15,047 nucleotides of DNA, taken from assembly GCA_903899795.1 (NCBI GenBank), contig CAIUKX010000119.1:1-15047 (forward strand). Direction: 5' to 3'. The stretch's first letter is position 1. Each line of letters opens with the position of its first letter. The notes under the pieces are model-generated. The model saw nothing but the letters and a program-made list of their open reading frames with translations, did not search any database and was not told the DNA's origin. The DNA comes from an uncultured Flavobacteriales bacterium. Lineage in GTDB: Bacteria; Bacteroidota; Bacteroidia; Flavobacteriales_D; Crocinitomicaceae. The position numbers and the translations under genes were made by a program. Positions 7,000 through 14,005 of the stretch are shown here, piece by piece.

Positions 7000-7923
7000 A
7001 TGAAAAAGAAATTTATTTTATGCCTGGGCTTGATTGCCTTCATTCAATTGAAAGCGAATGCGCAATACAACAGTTGTGCAGCCAAAAATGAAATTACCGA
7101 AAGCATTCCGGTGCAAGTAGTTGATTCGGTTACGGGTAGAGTTCAAACAATTATGGAGGAACGTCATGTTTCGAGTGACAAGTATGGAAATGCAAATGGA
7201 AATAATTATGACCTGGCTGTAGATGGCGCTTTTGAAGGTCAAACCGTTGTTGTATTGCATTTGTATACTGGTGAAGGATTTAATTTCGAACTACCGAAAG
7301 CTGCCCTTCAGGAAAAAGGATTCTCCGTTTACCGTTACATGAATCAGGTGCCGAGCGTTGAGGAATTGAAAGAATCATTAGGAAAAGCATGTCAGTTATG
7401 GGTTGTTTCTACGAATACTCAATTATTAACCAAAGAACATGTTGATGCGATCAAAGAATTTTGGGATCAAGGTCACGGTGTTTATATATGGGGAGATAAC
7501 GATCCCTTTCATGCAGATGCAAACTATTTGGCGAAAGAATTAATGGGTGTTGAAATGAGCGGATATTTCATGGGGAATACAGTTGTGGGAATTAAATCAG
7601 ATACAACACAAGCCGGACTCCTTCCAAACCATTTGATAACAACAGGATTGCAATATGTTTATGAAGGAATTACCATTTCAGCCATTCACGATCCAAACCG
7701 GGTTTTGAAACCTTTGATCTGGAGTTCAGATGGAAATGTTGTAGCCGCTGTTTATGAAAAAAATGGAAAAAGATTGATTTTGGATGGAGGCTTCACAAGA
7801 TTATATAACAATTGGGATACGGCTGGAACCGGTAGATATGTGAAAAATGCAGCAGCGTGGTTAGTGAATTACGAACATTTTGGAAAAGAAGTACTTGGAC
7901 AAAATTTAAAAAAGGAAAAATAG
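7000..7923 (+). CDS. Secreted protein with a glutamine-amidotransferase-like fold, function unknown
   Basis: A 307-residue protein with a clear signal peptide (KKKF, hydrophobic core, cut about after ANA at 19-21), so it is exported to the periplasm or beyond. There is no lipobox. The mature part looks like a Rossmann-type class I glutamine-amidotransferase-like domain: VVVLHLYTGEGFNFELPKAA (83-102), then CQLWVVSTNTQLLT (131-144). A conserved-looking block follows, VYIWGDNDPFHADANYL (161-177), and near the end LILDGGFTRLYNNWDTAGTGRYVKNAAAWL (259-288). I see no standard Cys-His-Glu triad in the usual nucleophile-elbow context, so catalysis is uncertain; a sensor or binding role is possible. 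It follows cphA by 69 bases on the same strand, but the export signal argues against a direct role on cytosolic cyanophycin. The gene ends before a strong terminator. Confidence 0.8.
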   Translation: MKKKFILCLGLIAFIQLKANAQYNSCAAKNEITESIPVQVVDSVTGRVQTIMEERHVSSDKYGNANGNNYDLAVDGAFEGQTVVVLHLYTGEGFNFELPKAALQEKGFSVYRYMNQVPSVEELKESLGKACQLWVVSTNTQLLTKEHVDAIKEFWDQGHGVYIWGDNDPFHADANYLAKELMGVEMSGYFMGNTVVGIKSDTTQAGLLPNHLITTGLQYVYEGITISAIHDPNRVLKPLIWSSDGNVVAAVYEKNGKRLILDGGFTRLYNNWDTAGTGRYVKNAAAWLVNYEHFGKEVLGQNLKKEK

Positions 7924-7961
7924 CTTTAATAGAAGAATTATAGAATCACAATTTTTATCAG

Positions 7962-8015
7962 GTTACAGAGAATTTGACTTGTTTGGAATAAAATTGTCTT
8001 TCTCTGTAACTTTTT
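7962..8015 (+). terminator. Rho-independent terminator after the cphA/secreted-protein unit
   Basis: GTTACAGAGAA (7962-7972) and TTCTCTGTAAC (8000-8010) form a perfect 11-bp stem followed at once by TTTTT (8011-8015). The 27-base loop is long but contains a small GAC/GTC pairing that would tighten it. It separates the upstream unit from the ECF sigma gene at 8052. Confidence 0.75.
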
Positions 8016-8051
8016 GTAATATTAGCTGTCTTACTACTGACTTATGAAAAA

Positions 8052-8537
8052 ATGACGGCAAAAGAGTACAATATATCGGTTGATGTATACTCGGATAATA
8101 TCTTCCGATTTGCGTTGAAACATCTTAGAAATGAGATGTCTGCCAAAGATATTGTGCAAGAGACGTTTACAAAAGTTTGGGTGAAACACGAAGAAATAAG
8201 TTTTGAAAAAATAAAATCATATTTATTTACTACAGCTTATCATTCGATCATTGATTGGGTTAAAAAAGAGAAAAGAAGTGGCGATTTTGAAAAGATAGAT
8301 AAAACACTAAGCAGTGAAAAAACAGCTTCTTTCGATTTACAGGAAATTTTGACAGAAGCGTTGAATAAGTTACCGGAAATTCAAAAATCTGTTGTTTTAC
8401 TAAGAGATTATGAAGGGTATAATTACGCTGAAATAGCAGAAATAACAAACTTGAACGAGTCACAAGTTAAAGTATACATTTTTAGAGCTCGAAAAGCGTT
8501 GCAGGAATACATAAAAGATTTAGATTTGGTGTTGTAA
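8052..8537 (+). CDS. ECF-family RNA polymerase sigma factor
   Basis: A 161-residue group IV sigma factor. Region 2 covers about residues 12-78, with the core-binding helix SAKDIVQETFTKVW (30-43) and the -10 recognition stretch KIKSYLFTTAYHSIIDWVKK. A short linker leads to region 4 at about 98-155, with LNKLPEIQKSVVLLRDYEGYNYAEIAEI and the DNA-binding helix NESQVKVYIFRARKALQ. Its stop overlaps the next start (TAATG at 8535-8539), so the two proteins are translationally coupled, the usual arrangement for an ECF sigma and its membrane-bound regulator. Its signal and regulon cannot be read from the sequence. A tiny ATG-AAA-AAA-TGA frame at 8044 overlaps the start. Confidence 0.93.
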   Translation: MTAKEYNISVDVYSDNIFRFALKHLRNEMSAKDIVQETFTKVWVKHEEISFEKIKSYLFTTAYHSIIDWVKKEKRSGDFEKIDKTLSSEKTASFDLQEILTEALNKLPEIQKSVVLLRDYEGYNYAEIAEITNLNESQVKVYIFRARKALQEYIKDLDLVL

Positions 8538-9550
8538 TGGAAAAGATTAACAAAAATAATTATGAAGCATTTTACCTCGATTTTCTGGAAGGAAATTTGA
8601 ATGAGGAGGATACTGCTTTGTTGTTGACTTTTCTGGACGAAAATCCTGATTTGAAATTGGAGGATGAGGAATTGACTGTTTTGGAAACGACTTCTTTTTC
8701 ATTGGATTCCTCTTTCAAAACATCTTTAAAACAAACTTCCTTCGAAGAAAAAATCACACCATCAAATATTGAGTCCTTTTTGATTGCTAAAATGGAAGGC
8801 TTGTTAAGCCCACAAAAAACAGCAGAATTAATTCTGTTTTTAGCTGAACATCCGACTTATTCAGAAATGCAAAAAAGATTTGAAGCGACAGTGTTGATTC
8901 CGAATCATTATGAAATATTTGCAGATAAGGAATCTTTGAAACGAAATAAACGAGTTGTTCTTTGGCCTTATATAGCTTCAGCTGTAGCGGCAGGTTTGGC
9001 TTTTTTAATCACAATGGGGAATTTCAATCAAACGACTTTACCTGTTAAGGTTGCTAAAAAAGATCCTCAGAGTACTCATCAACAAGTTAATCCTGTTCAA
9101 CAACAAAAACAAGAACAACTGTTCAAGGATGAAAAACCGGCAGTTTGGGTAAAAGAAGAAAATGCTTCTTCGGTTATGGTTGCTTCGATTCATTCACCAA
9201 CGGAAATTGTGTCAACACCAAATAAAACGGAAGAGATGAATAAGAATGAGATTCAAATTTCGCAATTAAAAACCCGACCTGTTCACCGGTTTGAAGTTGT
9301 GGATGATAACGCAGAACCAATAGCTGCTATTTCACACATTTCTTCAGGTTCAAACAACAAAAGTACTGATGATCAATACACGTATGTTGGATTTCAAGAA
9401 ATGAATAATCCAATAGCACCTTTAACAAATCAGTTGGCGAGCATGATCAAAAAAGAAGTGGATTTTAGAACTGAAAAGCCTACTTTAAAACATTCCGGAG
9501 GCTTCTATTTGAAAATCGGAAAACTGGAAATTTCACGAAAAGTGAGTTGA
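8537..9550 (+). CDS. Single-pass membrane protein, probable anti-sigma-type regulator
   Basis: A 337-residue protein with one transmembrane segment at about 140-160 (VVLWPYIASAVAAGLAFLITMG), a cytoplasmic N-terminal part and a periplasmic C-terminal part rich in Gln, Ser and Thr. The N-terminal part holds two related units: FYLDFLEGNLNEEDTALLL (12-30) and FLIAKMEGLLSPQKTAELIL (81-100). Each is followed by a helix with FL-x-E-x-P, so the presumed sigma-binding helical motif is duplicated. There is no zinc-binding HxxxCxxC motif. The gene overlaps the sigma gene by one base, which supports a partner role. The C-terminus ends in an amphipathic stretch, FYLKIGKLEISRK. Its stop lies one base from the stop of the convergent dltA-like gene, leaving no room for a terminator. 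The anti-sigma role is inferred from position, topology and the repeat. Confidence 0.75.
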   Translation: MEKINKNNYEAFYLDFLEGNLNEEDTALLLTFLDENPDLKLEDEELTVLETTSFSLDSSFKTSLKQTSFEEKITPSNIESFLIAKMEGLLSPQKTAELILFLAEHPTYSEMQKRFEATVLIPNHYEIFADKESLKRNKRVVLWPYIASAVAAGLAFLITMGNFNQTTLPVKVAKKDPQSTHQQVNPVQQQKQEQLFKDEKPAVWVKEENASSVMVASIHSPTEIVSTPNKTEEMNKNEIQISQLKTRPVHRFEVVDDNAEPIAAISHISSGSNNKSTDDQYTYVGFQEMNNPIAPLTNQLASMIKKEVDFRTEKPTLKHSGGFYLKIGKLEISRKVS

Positions 9551-9551
9551 T

Positions 9552-11036
9552 CTAAGTTCTTTCCAAATAAACCCGTTCCAATTCTTTTTTATCAGCCTTT
9601 CCGTTTTGGTTCAAAGGCATACGTTCTATAAACTTAAAATCCGAAGGGATCATGTAAGGTGGCAGACTTTTCGTCAAACTTTGAATAATGGATTCTTTCA
9701 CATCGAGTTGAGATTCAATATTCGGTGCAAGTTGAACAAGACTTACGATTTTTTTTACTTCACCGTTTCTTCTTAGGGCAATTGTTTCTGCTTGTAAAAC
9801 AAAATCAATATCGTTTATTTTTGATGTGATCTCGTCCAATTCAATACGGTAGCCATGTAATTTGATTTGGTTATCGGTTCGGGCACTAAAAAACAACATA
9901 CCGTCTTGAAGATAACCGCAGTCCCCCGTTTTATATGCTCTTTTGCCATCGATCAGAATAAATTTATCAGCATTCAGTTCTGGACGATTCAAGTACCCGA
10001 TTGACACATTATCACCAACAATTACAATTTCTTCATTTTCAATCAATATTTGGCTTTCCGGTTTAGGATAACCCACAGGAAGAGGGTTGTATAAATCCAA
10101 TATTTCTTGGGTCACAGCGACCATTGTTGTAGCTACTGTTGCTTCGGTTGGTCCATATGTATTGTAAATGACAGCATCTTTAAAAGAATCGAAAAGCTTG
10201 GCAGCTAAGGAATGAGGCAGCGTTTCCCCGCAGAACAAAAAGTACTGAATGGAATTCAATTGCGGGACAGCTCCGATACGAGAATAGGTCAAGGAAAAAG
10301 ACGGAGTTGAAACCCAAATTGACCCCTTGTATTTTTCTACCCGCTCGAGCAATGCATCCGGATTTTCAGTAGTTGCTTTATCATTGAGCAATAAAGTAGA
10401 ACCAATTGCCCCAAAACTCATGACTTCATATACCGATAAATCAAAGCTGAAAAGCGCTATATTGATAAATACATCATCTGCAGTAAAACCGAAGTCATTT
10501 TTCATCCACTCTGTAAAAGTTTGAATGGCTTCAGTAGTAATTTGAACTCCTTTGGGTTCACCGGTACTTCCGGAAGTAAAAATGATATAAATTAGAGGAT
10601 CAGATGCTACTGGTGTTTGAGAAAATGTCAATTTACGTTCACGAAACAATTGGAATTCGTGACCTTTTATTTGAAGTTCGGTCGTGTTTTCTAAATTCAA
10701 AGGCTGATTTGTGCAATTGATCACCATTTCTACACCAACCACATTTTGAATTGCCAGAATTCTTTGTTCAGGAAAGATAACATCGACTGGGATATAAGCA
10801 ATTTTCAACTTCATCAACGCATAGATGGTTGTAATCATTTCCGCCTGTTTATGTCCGTAGAGAATCACAGGTTTTGCTAATGTATCCCAATTGTTTTCAA
10901 TAAAAAAAGAGCAAATAGAGTTGACTTCCGCTTTAAATTGATGCCAGGTCAACGTTCGATCATGGTCAATTAAAGCCAGTCGATCAGGAGTAATCGAATG
11001 CTCAGTAAAATCTTTTTCTTGAAAACAAAAACGCAT
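9552..11036 (-). CDS. dltA: D-alanine--carrier protein ligase (DltA-like)
   Basis: A 494-residue adenylate-forming enzyme, the usual size for DltA. It activates an amino acid with ATP and loads it on the phosphopantetheine of a carrier protein. Visible motifs: P-loop FTSGSTGEPKGV (153-164), NTYGPTEATVA (292-302), YKTGD (368-372), the hinge KLHGYRIELDEI (392-403) and catalytic Lys480 in NQNGKADKKEL. Asp199 in FSFDLSVYE should hold the substrate amino group. Cys269 in FLFCGET matches, by position and context, the cysteine of Bacillus DltA that favours D-Ala over L-Ala, so D-alanine is the likely substrate. It is the last gene of the minus-strand operon and starts one base after the dltB stop. 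The partner carrier is encoded by the operon's first gene. Confidence 0.92.
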   Translation of the reverse strand: MRFCFQEKDFTEHSITPDRLALIDHDRTLTWHQFKAEVNSICSFFIENNWDTLAKPVILYGHKQAEMITTIYALMKLKIAYIPVDVIFPEQRILAIQNVVGVEMVINCTNQPLNLENTTELQIKGHEFQLFRERKLTFSQTPVASDPLIYIIFTSGSTGEPKGVQITTEAIQTFTEWMKNDFGFTADDVFINIALFSFDLSVYEVMSFGAIGSTLLLNDKATTENPDALLERVEKYKGSIWVSTPSFSLTYSRIGAVPQLNSIQYFLFCGETLPHSLAAKLFDSFKDAVIYNTYGPTEATVATTMVAVTQEILDLYNPLPVGYPKPESQILIENEEIVIVGDNVSIGYLNRPELNADKFILIDGKRAYKTGDCGYLQDGMLFFSARTDNQIKLHGYRIELDEITSKINDIDFVLQAETIALRRNGEVKKIVSLVQLAPNIESQLDVKESIIQSLTKSLPPYMIPSDFKFIERMPLNQNGKADKKELERVYLERT

Positions 11037-11037
11037 A

Positions 11038-12225
11038 TTAAATCAATTTTCCGCTAAAAATATAAATTGCAAATGCTGTTGCGTTGAACATAATAAAGAT
11101 AGAAATCAGGCGAATCAATTTTGGATTCATCGTCCCGAAAACTACATCCCGTTTGTTCTTTTGACAAAGATAAAAATAGTAATTATGTATGACGGAATAC
11201 AAACCAAATAACATACCACTGGCGACGTAATAGACCGTGATTCCATTCCAGAATCCCATTAATGTAAAGGTTAAAAACAAAGCAATATTTTGACGCTGAA
11301 TAGATTTGAACACTTGTTTTGTAGTTAATTCCTTGAAAATAGGTTTGAAGAAATAATCGTTTAACCAATCACCGAGTGTTTTGTGCCATTTCTTCCAGAA
11401 TTCTTTCGGATTTACTGCAAGGAAAGGTTCATCAAAATTGTAGGGGACATCGATTCCGATGAAATTTCCAAATCCAATTGCCAATAAACAATATCCGGCA
11501 AAGTCAAAAAACAAATACATCAGATAGGTGTACATGTAGGCAAGGTGATAAATCAAACTACCATCATCCACCAAATGGGACAGAATTAATCTTCGAATGG
11601 CTTCACCAATGATAAATTTGTATAAAATTCCTTTCAGGAAACCATCGAAACCATTTGAAAAGGAGGATAAATTCATCTGTTCAAAACCATTTTCAACATT
11701 GGTAGTGAAACGGTTATAGCGATCAATAGGACCGATTAGTAATGTAGGAACAAAGGATGTGAAATTAAAAAAATTCAAAATCGAGATACGATACCCTTTA
11801 TCCTTTTCGTCAATATAAAATTGAATAACTTTAAATGTAAGGTAGGATAATCCGGCGATTTGAAAAATCGTTGCAGCCATATGGCCAGCACCTTTTTCAC
11901 CAAGATTTTCAGGTAAAATACCGATGACTTTCATAAAAATCATTGGAAGAGCAAGCAGGATAACCGGTAATAGTAATTTAGTGTATTTCAGTTTTCTTCC
12001 GAATAGATAATAAACTAGATAGTAATAGATTAGAATTCCAATGAATTGAAGAGGTTTTGGAAAGAGAAGCACCAAATAAAGCAAAGAAGTAAAAGCGACC
12101 AACCAACTGAATTTAATTTTCTTTGCACCAACAAATTTAACGAACCAAAACAACAAAATGGTTCCCAACATATAGAGGAAGAACCATGATGAGGTAAAGG
12201 GTAATATGGTATTTTTTTCGAACAT
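11038..12225 (-). CDS. dltB: MBOAT O-acyltransferase, DltB-like
   Basis: A 395-residue polytopic membrane protein with hydrophobic segments through most of its length, the size of DltB. In Gram-positive bacteria DltB takes D-Ala from DltC on the cytosolic side and, with DltX, delivers it to the outer face of the membrane. The MBOAT core is clear: IGPIDRYNRF (164-173), YLFFDFAGYCLLAIGFGNFIG (237-257, helix) and EFWKKWHKTLGDWLNDYFF (275-293) with the conserved His281. The second conserved His is normally in a WHG-type motif about 46-47 residues later, but here the motif is FTLMGFWNGIT and Asn327 takes its place. The codon is AAT, one base from CAT. The start overlaps the dltX stop (TAATG). It may be an active variant, a changed mechanism or an inactive copy. 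Confidence 0.88.
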   Translation of the reverse strand: MFEKNTILPFTSSWFFLYMLGTILLFWFVKFVGAKKIKFSWLVAFTSLLYLVLLFPKPLQFIGILIYYYLVYYLFGRKLKYTKLLLPVILLALPMIFMKVIGILPENLGEKGAGHMAATIFQIAGLSYLTFKVIQFYIDEKDKGYRISILNFFNFTSFVPTLLIGPIDRYNRFTTNVENGFEQMNLSSFSNGFDGFLKGILYKFIIGEAIRRLILSHLVDDGSLIYHLAYMYTYLMYLFFDFAGYCLLAIGFGNFIGIDVPYNFDEPFLAVNPKEFWKKWHKTLGDWLNDYFFKPIFKELTTKQVFKSIQRQNIALFLTFTLMGFWNGITVYYVASGMLFGLYSVIHNYYFYLCQKNKRDVVFGTMNPKLIRLISIFIMFNATAFAIYIFSGKLI

Positions 12226-12380
12226 TAAAATTGTTGATAGATGAAGTTTACTTTAGATTTTGATTCCACATCTTGTTTTTTGTAGAAATAACTTTCCACA
12301 TCAATGATATAGATGAAAATATATCCCATAATCAATAAAAAATAAATCAACGTATTCCGGATTAGTTTTTTCCAATTCAT
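12225..12380 (-). CDS. dltX: DltX-like small membrane protein
   Basis: A 51-residue protein that is easy to miss. It starts with MNWKKLIRNT and has one membrane helix at about residues 10-28 (LIYFLLIMGYIFIYIID). A short polar tail ends exactly in FIYQQF (46-51). DltX proteins of Gram-positive bacteria are about this size, have one helix, and end in the F-x-Y-x-x-F motif, whose tyrosine (here Tyr48) is reported to carry the D-Ala as an acyl intermediate between DltB and DltD. The gene fills the gap between dltD and dltB exactly: its ATG overlaps the dltD stop (ATGA) and its TAA overlaps the dltB start (TAATG). This coupling, its size and the motif at the very end make chance unlikely. The predicted topology puts the tail outside the cytoplasm. 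Confidence 0.88.
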   Translation of the reverse strand: MNWKKLIRNTLIYFLLIMGYIFIYIIDVESYFYKKQDVESKSKVNFIYQQF

Positions 12381-13561
12381 AATTTTTCAGGATAATAAGT
12401 TTTAACCAGAAACTCGTTTACTTTCATCCAACCGTAATCACCAAGATGCATAACATCTGTTAGCGTACCTGGTTGATAGATGCTTTTATCTGTGACAAAC
12501 ATATTCAAACAAGGAAAACCATTTTCTTGAATGATATGTCGAGTTTCACTAATAATTTCTTTGTAGTTTTCCAGTCCATCAAAGTGGTATGGATTTAAAG
12601 GTTGAATTACAAAACTGGCATTGCATTTATATTCTTTCAAAAGTTGAACAAGGAGCTTAAATTGAGCCAATTCTTTATTGGTGGAAACGTTAAATGTGTT
12701 GGTTGTTCCTTTTTTATACTCACAGCTTGCGTCCAATAAAAACTTTGTATAATATTCATCAGAGATGTAGGATTTGTTGGTCTTAATCGCAGAAACAAAT
12801 CCTTTTTGAATTCTGTTTTCGGATGAATTCCAATTGACTTTCCCTGTTTTTTTAAGGTTGTTAGCGGCAATTTTCACTTCATAATTTACTCTTTTTCCTG
12901 TATTTAACTTCTTAATAATTCCATTGAATAATTTAAAATCCTTGGTTTTATATAGATTATCAAAATAGAGAATACTTTGACTGGGTTGATCGATTAAGTT
13001 GATGTTTTCAGAAATGAATTTTCCTATTTCTAATTTATAGTCTGGGGAAATGGATGTGTTGTTGATAATAGAAAACATGAAGTTCGGTCGAACAAATTCC
13101 AGAAATGCTTCGATGTTGGTTCCTTCTGTTTCAAACCACCCAGGACTAACCATGATACAAATCTTAGCGTTTTTCAATTCTTTTTGCATGGCCAATAATT
13201 CACAGAACATTGCAAAACTTTGGTGGTGGGCGTGTCCAAATGCAACTGTTGGAATTTGTAAGCTATCCGGTAAAAAGAAATAAGGTGAATAGGCAAATAC
13301 CCCCAACTCAGATGATCCGAAAAGGGTAATGGATTTCTTGTTTTTTAGATTCCCTGCCAATTCAAGTTCGGTTTGGTTCCCAGCCTCGAAGTTAGCGTTG
13401 GTACCTCTTAACATTAGTTGCTGCCCTTGTATTAATATACTTTCAGGTGCTTTGGTTTCGAGATGTTTGTCAAAAAAGAAAAGAGCAACAACTGTTAGTA
13501 CAGCGCTGATTATGAGCGGAATAAAATGAAAAGTAAAGAGATTGACAATCCATTTTTTCAT
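12377..13561 (-). CDS. dltD: DltD-like SGNH-fold acyl transferase/esterase
   Basis: A 394-residue protein anchored by one N-terminal membrane helix (about 10-30), with the rest outside the cytoplasm. It has the DltD form of the SGNH hydrolase fold: FGSSELGVFAYSPYFFLPD (81-99), where Ser84 by analogy with GDS is the nucleophile, and DVMHLGDYGWM (369-379) with Asp369 and His372 completing the triad. VSPGWFETEG (about 138-147) is another typical DltD stretch. In Gram-positive bacteria DltD passes D-Ala from the DltX tyrosine to teichoic acid. Bacteroidota lack teichoic acids, so the acceptor here is unknown; LPS, capsule or another surface glycan are options. It overlaps dltC by four bases (ATGA at 13558-13561) and dltX likewise (12377-12380), so expression is coupled. 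Confidence 0.9.
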   Translation of the reverse strand: MKKWIVNLFTFHFIPLIISAVLTVVALFFFDKHLETKAPESILIQGQQLMLRGTNANFEAGNQTELELAGNLKNKKSITLFGSSELGVFAYSPYFFLPDSLQIPTVAFGHAHHQSFAMFCELLAMQKELKNAKICIMVSPGWFETEGTNIEAFLEFVRPNFMFSIINNTSISPDYKLEIGKFISENINLIDQPSQSILYFDNLYKTKDFKLFNGIIKKLNTGKRVNYEVKIAANNLKKTGKVNWNSSENRIQKGFVSAIKTNKSYISDEYYTKFLLDASCEYKKGTTNTFNVSTNKELAQFKLLVQLLKEYKCNASFVIQPLNPYHFDGLENYKEIISETRHIIQENGFPCLNMFVTDKSIYQPGTLTDVMHLGDYGWMKVNEFLVKTYYPEKL

Positions 13562-13779
13562 TTTTTCGAGGCAATGTATTTCATCATGTTGGAAATCGTT
13601 TCAAAATTATCTTCGATGATTTCATTAAAAGGAATAGATATGGAAAATTTATTTTCAATTTCCACAACAAGTTCAACGATAGTAATGGAGTCTAAAATTT
13701 TCGATTGCCAAAGCGAATCGTCTTTTTCAACGCGACTAAAAGCAAGTTCTTCTATTTTGTCAATTAAGAAATCTTCCAT
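13558..13779 (-). CDS. dltC: Acyl/D-alanyl carrier protein (DltC-like)
   Basis: A 73-residue acidic four-helix carrier protein. The phosphopantetheine attachment site is Ser31 in KILDSITIVELVVEIE, corresponding to the LDS(M/I) motif of DltC and acyl carrier proteins. A DltA-like enzyme should load D-Ala on its thiol for delivery to DltB. From sequence alone it could equally be a fatty-acid-type carrier; the assignment rests on its place as the first gene of a five-gene unit with DltA, B, D and X homologues. A perfect TAnnTTTG -7 box lies 15 bases upstream, so the operon probably starts here with a very short leader. A separate phosphopantetheinyl transferase must act on it; none is in the window. 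Confidence 0.88.
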   Translation of the reverse strand: MEDFLIDKIEELAFSRVEKDDSLWQSKILDSITIVELVVEIENKFSISIPFNEIIEDNFETISNMMKYIASKK

Positions 13780-13793
13780 TGTAAACTTTTTTG

Positions 13794-13801
13794 CAAATAT
13801 A
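13794..13801 (-). promoter_or_regulatory. -7 box of the dlt-like operon promoter
   Basis: On the minus strand this reads TATATTTG, an exact match to TAnnTTTG, ending 15 bases before the dltC ATG. A TTTC at about 21 bases further upstream could act as a degenerate -33 element. The leader would be about 10 bases long. Confidence 0.5.
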
Positions 13802-14005
13802 CGATTTTAGAAATATCTAACTGAAATTCCTTTTGCTTTCATTTTTGATCATTTATTACAGATTAGAAACTCAAAACGACAGTTTAGAAGTTTGTAGGTG
13901 AAACTAAAAAATATAAATATAGATTTACAAAAATCTAATGACAAAATATTTATTCCACTATTTATTTTATCATTTGACTACATTATTAACTAAAAATTAT
14001 TTAAA
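13802..14005. other. AT-rich divergent intergenic region
   Basis: This stretch separates the dlt-like operon from the secreted protein gene and must hold both promoters. On the plus strand no exact TAnnTTTG is present; the nearest is TATCATTTG before 14006, with one extra base. A 7-bp perfect inverted repeat, TAGATTT/AAATCTA (13920-13937, loop ACAA), is the only clear structure and could be chance in such AT-rich DNA. No small gene was found. Confidence 0.5.

Noticed and set aside
8044..8055. Tiny ATG-AAA-AAA-TGA frame overlapping the ECF sigma start
   Set aside because: It could be a coupling leader, but a three-codon frame in A-rich DNA is expected by chance.
11183..11368. 61-residue minus-strand frame within dltB
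   Set aside because: It is a second frame of the same strand inside a conserved MBOAT core, with no sign of coding.
13526..13810. 94-residue plus-strand frame over dltC
   Set aside because: It is antisense to the carrier protein gene and the start of dltD, covers the operon promoter, and resembles no family.
13920..13937. TAGATTT/AAATCTA hairpin upstream of the secreted protein gene
   Set aside because: It is short and AT-only apart from one G-C pair; it is likely chance in such base composition.
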